Source of the DNA: Balneolaceae bacterium | GTDB taxonomy: Bacteria > Bacteroidota > Rhodothermia > Balneolales > Balneolaceae | Direction: 5' to 3' | NCBI GenBank assembly: GCA_020832285.1 | Contig: JAFIFB010000117.1 | Coordinates: 1 to 32,484, forward strand | Length of the DNA stretch: 32,484 bases | Part shown: in pieces, positions 1 through 6,930 of the stretch | Layout: each line of letters opens with the position of its first letter | Position numbering within the stretch: the stretch's first letter is position 1 | The notes under the pieces: generated by a model | The model's database searches: none | The model's input: the letters and a program-made list of their open reading frames with translations, nothing else | Told to the model about the DNA's origin: nothing | Translations under genes and position numbers: made by a program

Positions 1-91
1 CACCTCCCACAGAGTCGAATTGACAGGAGAAAGTCTTAGAAAAAAACTGTAATGTTGTCATAGAAATCCGTTCCTTGAAATCCAAAGCCAA

Positions 92-135
92 GGGGGGTCA
101 ATATGCCCGGAATGGGGGGTCAGTATCACCGGAAT
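92..135. repeat. Two tandem 22-bp repeats resembling IS21-family ends
   Basis: Two adjacent 22-bp units start at 92 and 114. Both begin with GGGGGGTCA and end in CCGGAAT, and they differ at only a few positions (AATATGC versus GTATCAC in the middle). Multiple repeated ~20-bp binding sites near the terminus are typical of IS21-family ends. No istA or istB coding remnant is visible in the window, so this is either an isolated end or the edge of an element lying to the left. Family assignment is inference from the pattern. Confidence 0.45.
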
Positions 136-507
136 ATCCAATTTGTTATCGTCAGCCTTAAATCGTTCACCGCTCTGGCCAGTCGTTGACACTCGATTAT
201 ACTTTACTCTCATGACGCCAAATATTGTTATCAATTTAATCTGAGAATTAATTTATAACAATAACATCAATTATGTTGCTTAAATCAAGAGGGGAGGGGT
301 GGATTTGTGTTACTAATTAAGTCATGATTAAAGTAGTATCAAGATATTTGGCAGGAATATTAAAATTCTTGTGAAATACCCTGCGGCACGGGCCGCAGAG
401 TGTTCATCCCGAAATCATTAATTCAAGGAATTAGATATTTATATTAAAATAAAATTTATGGAATCTAATTTTTCTTATGTAATTCAGCTCTATAGTCTAT
501 ATACTAA
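136..507. other. Gene-free AT-rich stretch with one GC hairpin
   Basis: No convincing coding frame is seen. The only structure noted is a perfect 7-bp GC-rich stem (CTGCGGC / GCCGCAG, 4-nt loop) at 381-398. It lies downstream of the leftward gene ending at 508 but has no T-tract on the minus strand, so I do not call it a terminator. Confidence 0.5.
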
Positions 508-918
508 TTATAATTGGTATTCTCCGGCCTTTTCAGGCTGGTAAATAATTCTCAATATTTTCATTTTCGTAAGGCCTGCCGGTACCAACCACTCTATTTC
601 ATCGCCTTCTTTATAACCAATCAATGCTGTTGCAATCGGTGAGAATATTGAAATTTTGTTGTTCCCTGAATCGGCATCTTCCGGGTATACAATCTGAAAT
701 TCGATTTCTTTATTTATGTTTAAAAAATTAAGTTTTACAATCGAATTCATAGTTACTATATCTGGAGGTATTTCATACGATTCAACTAGTTGTGCTGAAT
801 TTAGTTCATGAAGTAAAACATCTGCTTCCTTTTGATTGATAGTTTTTTCATTCAATGCTGTTTTAATGCTTTTTTTTATTCTTGTATAATCAAGTTTCGT
901 TAAAAGTATGGAGTTCAT
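508..918 (-). CDS. GreA/GreB-family (Rnk-like) elongation factor domain protein
   Basis: 136 residues starting at the ATG at 916-918; a TTG three codons upstream is also in frame but less likely. The C-terminal domain (about residues 53-127) has the GreA/GreB C-terminal FKBP-like pattern, with SIFSPIATALIGYKEGDEI matching the conserved SPIGxALLGxxxGD core. The N-terminal region is only about 45 residues, too short for the long coiled coil of GreA or GreB, which fits Rnk-type regulators of nucleoside diphosphate kinase or short RNA-polymerase-binding relatives. No Shine-Dalgarno sequence is visible, as is usual in Bacteroidota. It is solitary, with unrelated hypothetical genes upstream. The family is secure; the precise role (Rnk-like or transcript-cleavage antagonist) is not. 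Confidence 0.8.
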   Translation of the reverse strand: MNSILLTKLDYTRIKKSIKTALNEKTINQKEADVLLHELNSAQLVESYEIPPDIVTMNSIVKLNFLNINKEIEFQIVYPEDADSGNNKISIFSPIATALIGYKEGDEIEWLVPAGLTKMKILRIIYQPEKAGEYQL

Positions 919-1109
919 TATGTACAAATAAATTAATGTTAATATGTTATATATATATATGTGAATTTCTAAAGAAAATGAGGTTCATATTTTTTACTGA
1001 AAAACCAATTACCTATCATTTCGCCCTTCACTTCAATCAAAGCTTGGTGTGTTCCAAAACAATTGAAAATTAATAACAAATGTGGCTCTGGGTTCTAAAT
1101 AAATATAAA

Positions 1110-1544
1110 TTAGAAGTACAATGGAATTTGATAAGTTTTATTATCACTCTCTTCATCATCCCATAAGATTTCAATATAATCTGAGGGAAATAATTCAGTA
1201 TTTACACAGGCCTGTATAGCTAATGTACTCTTTGGTGGAATGGTATGACAATTCTTTTTAATTAACATACCTGGATATTTATTTGCTGGAATACCATCTA
1301 ATATAATTCGGACATTTTTGGCATCTGATTGCCCCGTGTTTTTAATGACAATTAATCCGGGATCAATAATCAATGTAATCCGTATGCAGGCTTTATTTTT
1401 CAATTGATTAATATCATGATTTATTTTCATCTTCTTCTCAGAAAACTTGTGATTATTATGATCATATGACTGCCAGTAATATTTTGTCCTGATCGTTGAT
1501 GTGATCGATTGAAAGAATGAACCGATTAAAAATAGATAAAACAT
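1110..1544 (-). CDS. Hypothetical protein with N-terminal hydrophobic segment
   Basis: I do not recognise this protein. The ATG at 1542-1544 gives 144 residues; a TTG at 1608-1610 would add 22. The first 15 residues (MFYLFLIGSFFQSIT) form a hydrophobic segment that could be a signal peptide or anchor. The rest is beta-rich, and IIDPGLIVIKNTGQSDAKNV followed by an IPPKSTLAIQ stretch looks like an immunoglobulin-like or CARDB-type fold. The leftward direction is shared with its neighbours, but the gaps are over 140 nt, so it may stand alone. Composition is AT-rich like the rest of the accessory part. Confidence 0.5.
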   Translation of the reverse strand: MFYLFLIGSFFQSITSTIRTKYYWQSYDHNNHKFSEKKMKINHDINQLKNKACIRITLIIDPGLIVIKNTGQSDAKNVRIILDGIPANKYPGMLIKKNCHTIPPKSTLAIQACVNTELFPSDYIEILWDDEESDNKTYQIPLYF

Positions 1545-1688
1545 AATAACTTGATTTAATGCTTTTCGTAGAATTGTATGAGTTGACCAAAGAACATTTC
1601 TCCTGATCAATTCGATTTAAAATAGTTTGAGTATAAATACATGAGGATAGATGCCCCTCTTTTCCTTAATTCAATTATTCATTAATAA

Positions 1689-1724
1689 AAGCGATCCATT
1701 TCAAATCAATGAAATGGATCGCTT
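1689..1724 (-). terminator. Intrinsic terminator for the leftward lysine-rich gene
   Basis: A perfect 15-bp inverted repeat (AAGCGATCCATTTCA and its complement) has a 6-nt loop. Read on the minus strand the stem runs into TTTTATT. It lies 48 nt downstream of the leftward gene ending at 1773. Confidence 0.7.
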
Positions 1725-1772
1725 AACGCGGGTTATTACCTACTATGCTAAGTCTCTCTAATGTTGCTCTTT

Positions 1773-1988
1773 TTAACTTAAAGCAGTTTTCTTTTGACGT
1801 GGTTTTTTACGCTTTTTCTTTATGGGAGTCTCTTCAACAGTTTTCTTCTTTTTTTGTTTTTTCTTTGGGGGTTTATTTGGGTTTTTATCACCCAATTGAA
1901 AAATCTCGTTAGATTTGTGTTCATTTAGTGATAAGTCAATCAGATAAATTGGCTTGTCGTAACCAATCAGTGTTTCTTGGCAAATCAT
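1773..1988 (-). CDS. Small lysine-rich hypothetical protein
   Basis: 71 residues from an ATG at 1986-1988. The first half is ordinary (ETLIGYDKPIYLIDLSLNE). The second half, residues about 37-68, is almost entirely K, P, R and T, with runs such as PPKKKQKKKK and KKKRKKPRQKK. Such tails usually contact nucleic acid or the ribosome. No family is recognised. A perfect terminator follows 48 nt downstream, which supports a real transcription unit. A low-complexity chance ORF in A-rich DNA remains possible, but the well-formed start and terminator argue against it. Confidence 0.45.
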   Translation of the reverse strand: MICQETLIGYDKPIYLIDLSLNEHKSNEIFQLGDKNPNKPPKKKQKKKKTVEETPIKKKRKKPRQKKTALS

Positions 1989-2756
1989 TTTAATATTAAT
2001 TTTTTTATTTAAGGGTGTAATTCAAAATTTTTTCAAATCAAATATTATTTACTGATTTATAGCTTATTTTAAGCTATTATTATCAATATCAAATAGATGA
2101 AATCGGTTCTGCAGGCCAGCTCATATTGAAAATGTAAGGAACTGATAATCAGTCCATTGTCATTTCTAGTTATCTGCAAATTGGGTATACAACACCCATT
2201 CTAACTGAACCGTGGAAACCGTACCCGATCGAATTTAATTACCGGGTACGGTAAAATTTAGGTAGGTTACAATCTCTCCAAGAAACCTTTTTGTCATACC
2301 AATCCCGTAACTGTCGTTTAACTCCTTAAACGAGGTTCGGTAATTGATCGATTGTACATAACAACCAATCAGAATTAATATTTGAACATTGGAAAGCATT
2401 TTATAATAAAACAAATATTTCACTTGAGATGAGTTTCTCTTCACCAATCATATCCCTATTTATGATAATAAGCAAGAGGTAACCGATTTCATCACCATGC
2501 AGCCTGATGCTGTACTTGCCGGTGATACAGATGAATTGGAAACATTCTGGCGGCGATCTATTTTGATCGAAGATGAGTACGAATCGTATTTTGACCAACA
2601 GTGTAACCTGCAAGAAATATATAGTTCTAAAAAGTGTTGAGCTCGGAAGGTATTTTTATTCAGAATTCATTTTTGGAATCGTTCCCAGGCTAGGTGTCTT
2701 ACAGGCTAGGCAGGACAACTTGTTTGGAATTTTTTGGAATAAAATCCGTGAGGTAG
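1989..2756. other. Gene-poor stretch with hairpin and degraded coding
   Basis: No intact gene is supported. A 10-bp inverted repeat (ACCGTACCCG / CGGGTACGGT) lies at 2218-2252 and is followed on the plus strand by AAAATTTA. A short plus-strand frame at 2497-2640 has protein-like composition and is listed separately. Short leftward frames at 2235-2613 overlap each other and the hairpin and look like noise. Confidence 0.4.
2497..2640 (+). pseudogene. Possible degraded coding fragment
   Basis: A 47-codon plus-strand frame starts MQPDAVLAGDTDELETFWRR and continues ILIEDEYESYFDQQ. The acidic, aromatic-rich composition is unlike random AT-rich DNA. The same frame stays open for about 15 codons upstream of the ATG (NHIPIYDNKQEVTDFIT), suggesting the 3' end of a decayed gene rather than a complete small gene. 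No family is recognised. Confidence 0.25.
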
Positions 2757-3518
2757 TTATGCTTTGATCACTTTTACATTCTTTCTTGATATTTGATTTT
2801 CAAATTGGCTTGATATTTGATCAGTGATAATCGTATTAATATCGTCGATACTGCAAACTGGGGAAAGTTCACGCCTTCCAAAAATATTTGATGTTGCTAT
2901 GACGATGATATTTTTCGCTCTCTGAAGCATTATTTTATTTAGCTGAGCTTCAAGCGGATTGGAAAGCGTTAAACCATATTTAGTATCCAGGCCATCTATA
3001 CCTAAAATTAGCTTGTCGAAATAAAAATTATTAATAGCATCTTCAGCTTCAGGCCCAAATAAAAAACCAGATTCTTTGTTTATGGTACCGCCTGTAAGCA
3101 TTAGAGTCAGATTTTCACAATTCCTAAGATTAAAAGCAATATTTAAGGAGTTGGTCATAACGAAAAGATTTTTTTTGCGGGTTATAAACTGATCAATGCT
3201 CATAAAATCTGCATATGAATCAAGGAAAACGTGATCACCATCTGTAATCATTTCAAAAGCTTTTTCTCCAATTCTGTTACTTGATTTGCTGGTAAATATA
3301 TTTTTCCTTTTCTGAGTTGAGATAATAAAATTATTATTCCGAATCTGTGCACCCCCGCGAGTTCGCTGGACAAATCCAATTTTCTCCAGGAAGCCAAGAT
3401 CGTTTCGTATAGTTACGCTTGAAACATTAAGCCGCCTGCTTAAATTGGTAACCCAAACGATTTTTTCTTTTAAAAGCAGCTCTTGAATCAGGTATCTTCG
3501 GTCTACAGTAGATATCAT
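2757..3518 (-). CDS. DeoR/GlpR-family transcriptional regulator
   Basis: 253 residues, the usual length for DeoR-family repressors. The N-terminus (residues 1-60) is the winged helix-turn-helix, with WVTNLSRRLNVSSVTIRNDL as the recognition part and the RTRGGAQI wing typical of the family. The C-terminal DeoRC sensor domain (about 75-240) contains MLTGGTINKESGFLFGPEAE, a phosphosugar-binding signature of the family. These proteins generally repress sugar-phosphate catabolic operons and bind a phosphorylated sugar. No sugar operon lies next to it here, so its target cannot be read from context; it sits alone between degraded stretches. The ATG at 3516-3518 is the obvious start. Confidence 0.88.
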   Translation of the reverse strand: MISTVDRRYLIQELLLKEKIVWVTNLSRRLNVSSVTIRNDLGFLEKIGFVQRTRGGAQIRNNNFIISTQKRKNIFTSKSSNRIGEKAFEMITDGDHVFLDSYADFMSIDQFITRKKNLFVMTNSLNIAFNLRNCENLTLMLTGGTINKESGFLFGPEAEDAINNFYFDKLILGIDGLDTKYGLTLSNPLEAQLNKIMLQRAKNIIVIATSNIFGRRELSPVCSIDDINTIITDQISSQFENQISRKNVKVIKA

Positions 3519-4180
3519 ACGGATATTCCAAATGTATTTGTTAGTTATCCATCTTGCTTGTTCATACCAATCATATTGATGTAATATGATAACAAAACAG
3601 AAAATATTGATAATGTATCAGGGTGGTGGATAGCCTTAAAACACCACATATATTTTATTATCTTATTTGTCTCACTGATTATTATTTTAGGCTTATATTT
3701 TAAATAATTTTCCTTTCATAAACTTACTAATTACAAATGTAACTGTAAAATAAAATGATAATTATTTACTGGTAAGTTATTTTTTATTGATTTATTCAAT
3801 CATTAGGGGATTCTATAAGACTTCCATGACCCCTTCTCGGTAAAGTCCACTTATTTACGCATCCCGAAAACCTTCCCTGGCCGCTTCAATACAAGCATTT
3901 TTAACTATTTCAGCAACTTCCAGGCTTGATTGTATATTACTCATTGGTTGCAGTTTAATACAGGTGTTAAACAGATGTCATATATCGCTGAGGGGGATCA
4001 TACCTGTACCTATAATTTTACTGCTTGAAGTTTTTCAATTCTATTATTAGTTGATATTAACGCCATAAACTTTAGAAACAAATCACATTGCATTGATAGT
4101 TCTGGGTTGTAAATCCTACTCTTGGACCAAGAAATATTAAGATTTTAAATAATGTGGTTTATAAACTCTTTAAGTCCAAT
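3519..4180. other. Gene-free stretch with one small pseudogene
   Basis: AT-rich DNA between deoR and marR. Apart from the small broken frame at 3813-3944 I see no coding signal, repeat or RNA gene. Confidence 0.5.
3813..3944 (-). pseudogene. Broken small gene, ISGLxxEG-type
   Basis: From an ATG at 3942-3944 the minus strand reads MSNIQSSLEVAEIVKNACIE, then AAREGFRDA and a TAA. In the same frame after the stop it continues ISGLYREGVMEVL before a TAG. Small Bacteroidota and proteobacterial proteins with a pattern of the type 'ACxxAAxxGxxDAxxSGLCxEGAxEAA' are familiar to me, so the stop appears to replace a serine codon inside a conserved motif. I cannot name the function. Confidence 0.4.
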
Positions 4181-4792
4181 TCACTCAACCATTTCATGCT
4201 CAGGACAATCAGCGCGGAGTTCGGTATTGTGCAGTTTTTGATTGAGCAGTTTGCAAAAGTGTTGCTTTCCGTCCTCTGTAGTCTCGTAGTACTTGCAGGT
4301 CATACACATCCGCTGAATAGTTATCACACCGGATCTGTTCAAATGCCTGATGATGTTCAGCAAGCTTAATAACAGGCTTTCTTTATCATCCGCACTCATG
4401 TTGTCTATTGGAGTACGGATTTCATTCGTGAACATCGAATTTTCTTCAGCAGTATTTGCACCTTCAGGGGTCAATTGGATGACATAGCTCCGCGAATCGT
4501 GCGGTTCAGGATCTTTTGTAATGAGCCCTTTTTTTTTCAATACTTTTATTGAATCGCTGATGGTCGCTTTTGTCATGTTAAACTCATCTGCCAAGTAGCT
4601 GACTTTCCGTTTTTCCTCACTATGATGTAACAGGAAAATCAACAACTGCACCTGAATAGGGCTGAGTGAATACTCTTTACTTTCCCGCCATAATAACACC
4701 CGGAACGCCTGTGAAATCCGCTCAAGTGATGCCACAATTTTGCTTTCTGCACTTTGGTTTTGGTGATTCAGATCAAAATCAGATTTACTCAT
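4181..4792 (-). CDS. MarR-family regulator with four-cysteine C-terminal tail
   Basis: 203 residues. Residues about 20-155 form a MarR winged helix: SYLADEFNMTKATISDSIKVL is the DNA-recognition region and DPEPHDSRSYVIQLTPEG is the wing with the conserved D-x-R. Beyond the usual end of a MarR protein there is an extra tail with Cys163, Cys166, Cys180 and Cys196 in a CxxC-x13-C-x15-CPEHE arrangement, suggesting a metal or redox centre. Its ATG overlaps the end of the broken globin frame upstream (stop at 4786-4788), so the two were once translationally coupled. It is the last gene of a leftward group including DUF2024 and the globin, and probably regulates that group in response to redox or nitric oxide (inference). 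Confidence 0.85.
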   Translation of the reverse strand: MSKSDFDLNHQNQSAESKIVASLERISQAFRVLLWRESKEYSLSPIQVQLLIFLLHHSEEKRKVSYLADEFNMTKATISDSIKVLKKKGLITKDPEPHDSRSYVIQLTPEGANTAEENSMFTNEIRTPIDNMSADDKESLLLSLLNIIRHLNRSGVITIQRMCMTCKYYETTEDGKQHFCKLLNQKLHNTELRADCPEHEMVE

Positions 4793-5158
4793 GAGCCTGT
4801 ATTTTATGTAGAATTAAACGGGCAATATTTAGTGCTTTGGTTTTGGTCTTCGTTGCTTTTTCTCCTTCAAACAATTGGTCTGTGGTTTAAAAAAAGCATC
4901 AGCCATTCGTTAAATTCTTGTCCGATAAATACGTTAATTTACTTAGTTCTAAGTGCTTTTGCATCGGATTTCCTTTAAATCCGCATCCCTTAAAAGCTAA
5001 GCCGCCCAGAAATTATACATACGGGATAAATGGGATTCCCAGTTTACTTTGGCAACATCATTAAAAACAGGCCTAAGAATTGGGTTGCCATTGACCTTAA
5101 CACAAAAGGTATTTACCAATAACTTGATATCCTGCCTGGTGGAAATGTATTTCTTCAT
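4786..5158 (-). pseudogene. Group III truncated hemoglobin, broken by stop and frameshifts
   Basis: The frame starts at ATG 5156-5158 with MKKYISTRQDIKLLVNTF and NDVAKVNWESHLSRMYNFW, the N-terminal half of a group III truncated hemoglobin. A TAG at 4997-4999 stops it. The protein resumes in other frames: KGNPMQKHLELSK (near 4945-4977), EFNEWLML (near 4890-4918) and DQLFEGEKATKTKTKALNIA onward (4786-4880). One stop and about three frameshifts are therefore needed. The ATG overlaps the DUF2024 stop as ATGA, and the old stop overlaps the marR start, so the gene was once the middle of a coupled operon. The family binds heme and deals with oxygen or nitric oxide; this copy cannot make a functional protein. 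Confidence 0.85.
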
Positions 5159-5421
5159 GATTCGCAGTTCTCCATTTCGAGGATGTAATAACTCTGCGAA
5201 TGAATGGATTTTTCCCACTCAGGCTTCACCGTTTCCGCATGGCAGAACCGACATTCACTGGAGGTGAGCGGCCGGCCGTCTTCTCCTTTTGTTTTTAGAT
5301 ATGCATTACCGTAGGCTTGTATAACGGAAGCGTCTTTGATTTCTTCGGGAGCGATGATGTCAAAATGCATCATACTTCCATCTTTTCTGGTCACCCAGGT
5401 GTCCCAAACGGATACTTTCAT
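5155..5421 (-). CDS. DUF2024 family protein
   Basis: 88 residues, full length for the family. It opens MKVSVWDTWVTRKDGSMMHFD and carries KTKGEDGRPLTSSECRFCHAE and a final ILEMENC, all hallmarks of DUF2024. Cys57, Cys60 and His61 (CRFCH) plus Cys86 could bind metal or take part in thiol chemistry; no biochemical role is established as far as I know. Its TGA overlaps the ATG of the following globin frame (ATGA), showing tight translational coupling. A CPVC thioredoxin-like gene lies 212 nt upstream on the same strand. Confidence 0.85.
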   Translation of the reverse strand: MKVSVWDTWVTRKDGSMMHFDIIAPEEIKDASVIQAYGNAYLKTKGEDGRPLTSSECRFCHAETVKPEWEKSIHSQSYYILEMENCES

Positions 5422-5633
5422 AATTTCAGGATATTAGTTTGATGTTACAGTGTTCTTTTAATTTAAAAATTGTCATTGTTGAAGCTTTACCATAATCTTA
5501 TACTTCGGTAGATTTTGTAAAAAGAGAAAATATTAGAAGTAAGGACAGGAGTTTTATTGTGTGATTATTTACGAATTCAGGGTTAAGTAGGAGACCTTAT
5601 AATCAGGACTCCTAACTATTATGAATAAAAAAA

Positions 5634-5867
5634 TCACCCTTTCACATCATCCATAGACGCGCCAAAATTGATGTGCAGCACATTTCCGTTTGGTGTAAGA
5701 AGTGCGGGAACAGATTTTACACCGGCTTTTTCTGCTTCTGCAATACGTGTACGGTCTTCTCCAATATGAACGACTTCCACATTACCTGTGCCAATTAGAT
5801 TTACGATGTCATGCTCTGCGCTTATACACACAGGGCATCCTGCATGATAGAAAATTGATTTTGTCAT
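5634..5867 (-). CDS. Small thioredoxin-fold protein with CPVC motif
   Basis: 77 residues. The fold pattern is that of a minimal thioredoxin or glutaredoxin: SIFYHAGCPVC at residues 5-14 with active-site Cys11 and Cys14, and a cis-proline signature KSVPALL with Pro54. Helix 1 carries another acidic/His pair (AEHD). It lacks a signal peptide, so it is probably cytoplasmic. A 212-nt gap separates it from DUF2024 on the same strand, so it may have its own promoter or share one. With the globin and MarR genes downstream it suggests a thiol-redox or nitrosative stress context (inference). Confidence 0.75.
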   Translation of the reverse strand: MTKSIFYHAGCPVCISAEHDIVNLIGTGNVEVVHIGEDRTRIAEAEKAGVKSVPALLTPNGNVLHINFGASMDDVKG

Positions 5868-6531
5868 AGTTTCAGATATTTATATGATTAAAAGCATAAT
5901 TACCACAATAAATATAGTAAGGATTCCTAACTAAACAAATCATTAACTAATTTTTTAAAAGGATGATTGCAATTATATACAAACATCATAATTCATCAAA
6001 ACATCTCTGGTTAAAATGAATATCTAAATGACAGATGTACATTTCTTCCTGTTGCCGGTATCGAGTTAACACTTAGATAATCGATATAAAAGGTGTTTAT
6101 TATGTTTTCAACACCCACCTGATCTGAATTTCCAATCCGATCCGTTCAGTCTGCCTGTGGAGCTGGAGAAAGACGGTTCCATTCATAGTTGGATAGTTGG
6201 TATCATTAGCAAAGTCTCAGCCAGTTCAGAATCCTTAACTTGTTTTTTCAAAGTTTATGACGACAAATGATCCGTATTACAATTTAAAGCTGATTGACGG
6301 TCATTTTTAGCGGCCAGGAATTTGATTATTATATTAAAAATATCTTAGGTATTTACACAATATTATCATTGTCGTATAATTAAAGATATGTAAAGTAAGG
6401 GGATAAATCACTCCCTCTCCAGGTTTCGGCTGTCAAATTTCGATTCTAAGGGCCGATCTCTTTTAAGTTTATCGTATGTGTCGTTCTGTTTGGATTAATT
6501 TGGGGTGATTGCCTGAAATTTTCTTGGTCTA
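5868..6531. other. Gene-free stretch with one decayed coding fragment
   Basis: AT-rich intergenic DNA between the thioredoxin-like gene and the AbiE toxin remnant. It holds the fragment at 6070-6270 and nothing else I can support. Confidence 0.45.
6070..6270 (+). pseudogene. Unidentified coding fragment without a start codon
   Basis: A 66-codon plus-strand frame opens after a TAA and ends at TGA 6268-6270, with no ATG in frame. The last 50 residues look protein-like, including PPDLNFQSDPFSLPVELEKD and GSIHSWIVGIISKVS. I read it as the tail of a decayed gene. No family is recognised. Confidence 0.3.
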
Positions 6532-6930
6532 TCAGGTCGCCCGGCTTTGCCATTCTTGAGCCTCTTTGTTCCAAATACGATTCATCGTTATTTCCTCAAG
6601 CTCAGCATCGATTACAGGTTTTAAAAAAATCCGGATTTTCTCAAAAACGGTCTTGAAATCAGCAGGATCTGTAAATTTCGTACGCTTTCTGAAAGCTACC
6701 CAACGTTGTTGAAATTTGGGTTGACTACCAAAATCGGAATCTATGATTTCTCGTGCTGAAGTCAGTCTTGTTTGCCTTCTTTCAAATGTATTTTTTATGG
6801 CCTGCTGTAGTGAGTTGCCTTCAAAGTCGCCTTCATGTGCCAGAAAGAAAAAATCCATTTGTTCATCACCGGCCAGGTTCTTAAGCCTGGCAAGCACAGA
6901 TGCCGAAATATTTGTAGGTTTGTTTTTCAT
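6532..6930 (-). CDS. AbiEii-type nucleotidyltransferase toxin, internally deleted
   Basis: 132 residues from the ATG at 6928-6930, against roughly 290 for a full AbiEii toxin. The first ~27 residues (MKNKPTNISASVLARLKNLA) are the standard AbiEii N-terminus. The sequence then passes straight into the C-terminal segment HEGDFEGNSLQQAIKNTFER and RAT at the end. The middle, with the GxD-DxD nucleotidyltransferase motif and the rest of the catalytic core, is missing in frame. The ATG overlaps the antitoxin stop (ATGA). The product cannot be an active nucleotidyltransferase. An alternative start at 6978 would run antiparallel to conserved antitoxin coding and is unlikely. Confidence 0.8.
   Translation of the reverse strand: MKNKPTNISASVLARLKNLAGDEQMDFFFLAHEGDFEGNSLQQAIKNTFERRQTRLTSAREIIDSDFGSQPKFQQRWVAFRKRTKFTDPADFKTVFEKIRIFLKPVIDAELEEITMNRIWNKEAQEWQSRAT

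Noticed and set aside
381-398. GC hairpin as a terminator for the gene ending at 508
   Set aside because: No T-tract follows on the minus strand, and it lies more than 100 nt beyond the stop.
946-961. TA microsatellite
   Set aside because: A short run of TA repeats in AT-rich DNA, not unusual in this composition.
2235-2613. Two short leftward frames of about 70 codons
   Set aside because: They overlap each other, one runs through a hairpin, and neither has family-like content or a plausible context.
4997-5218. A complete 73-residue leftward protein
   Set aside because: It is the N-terminal half of the broken globin plus an upstream extension through DUF2024; the C-terminal half continues in other frames.
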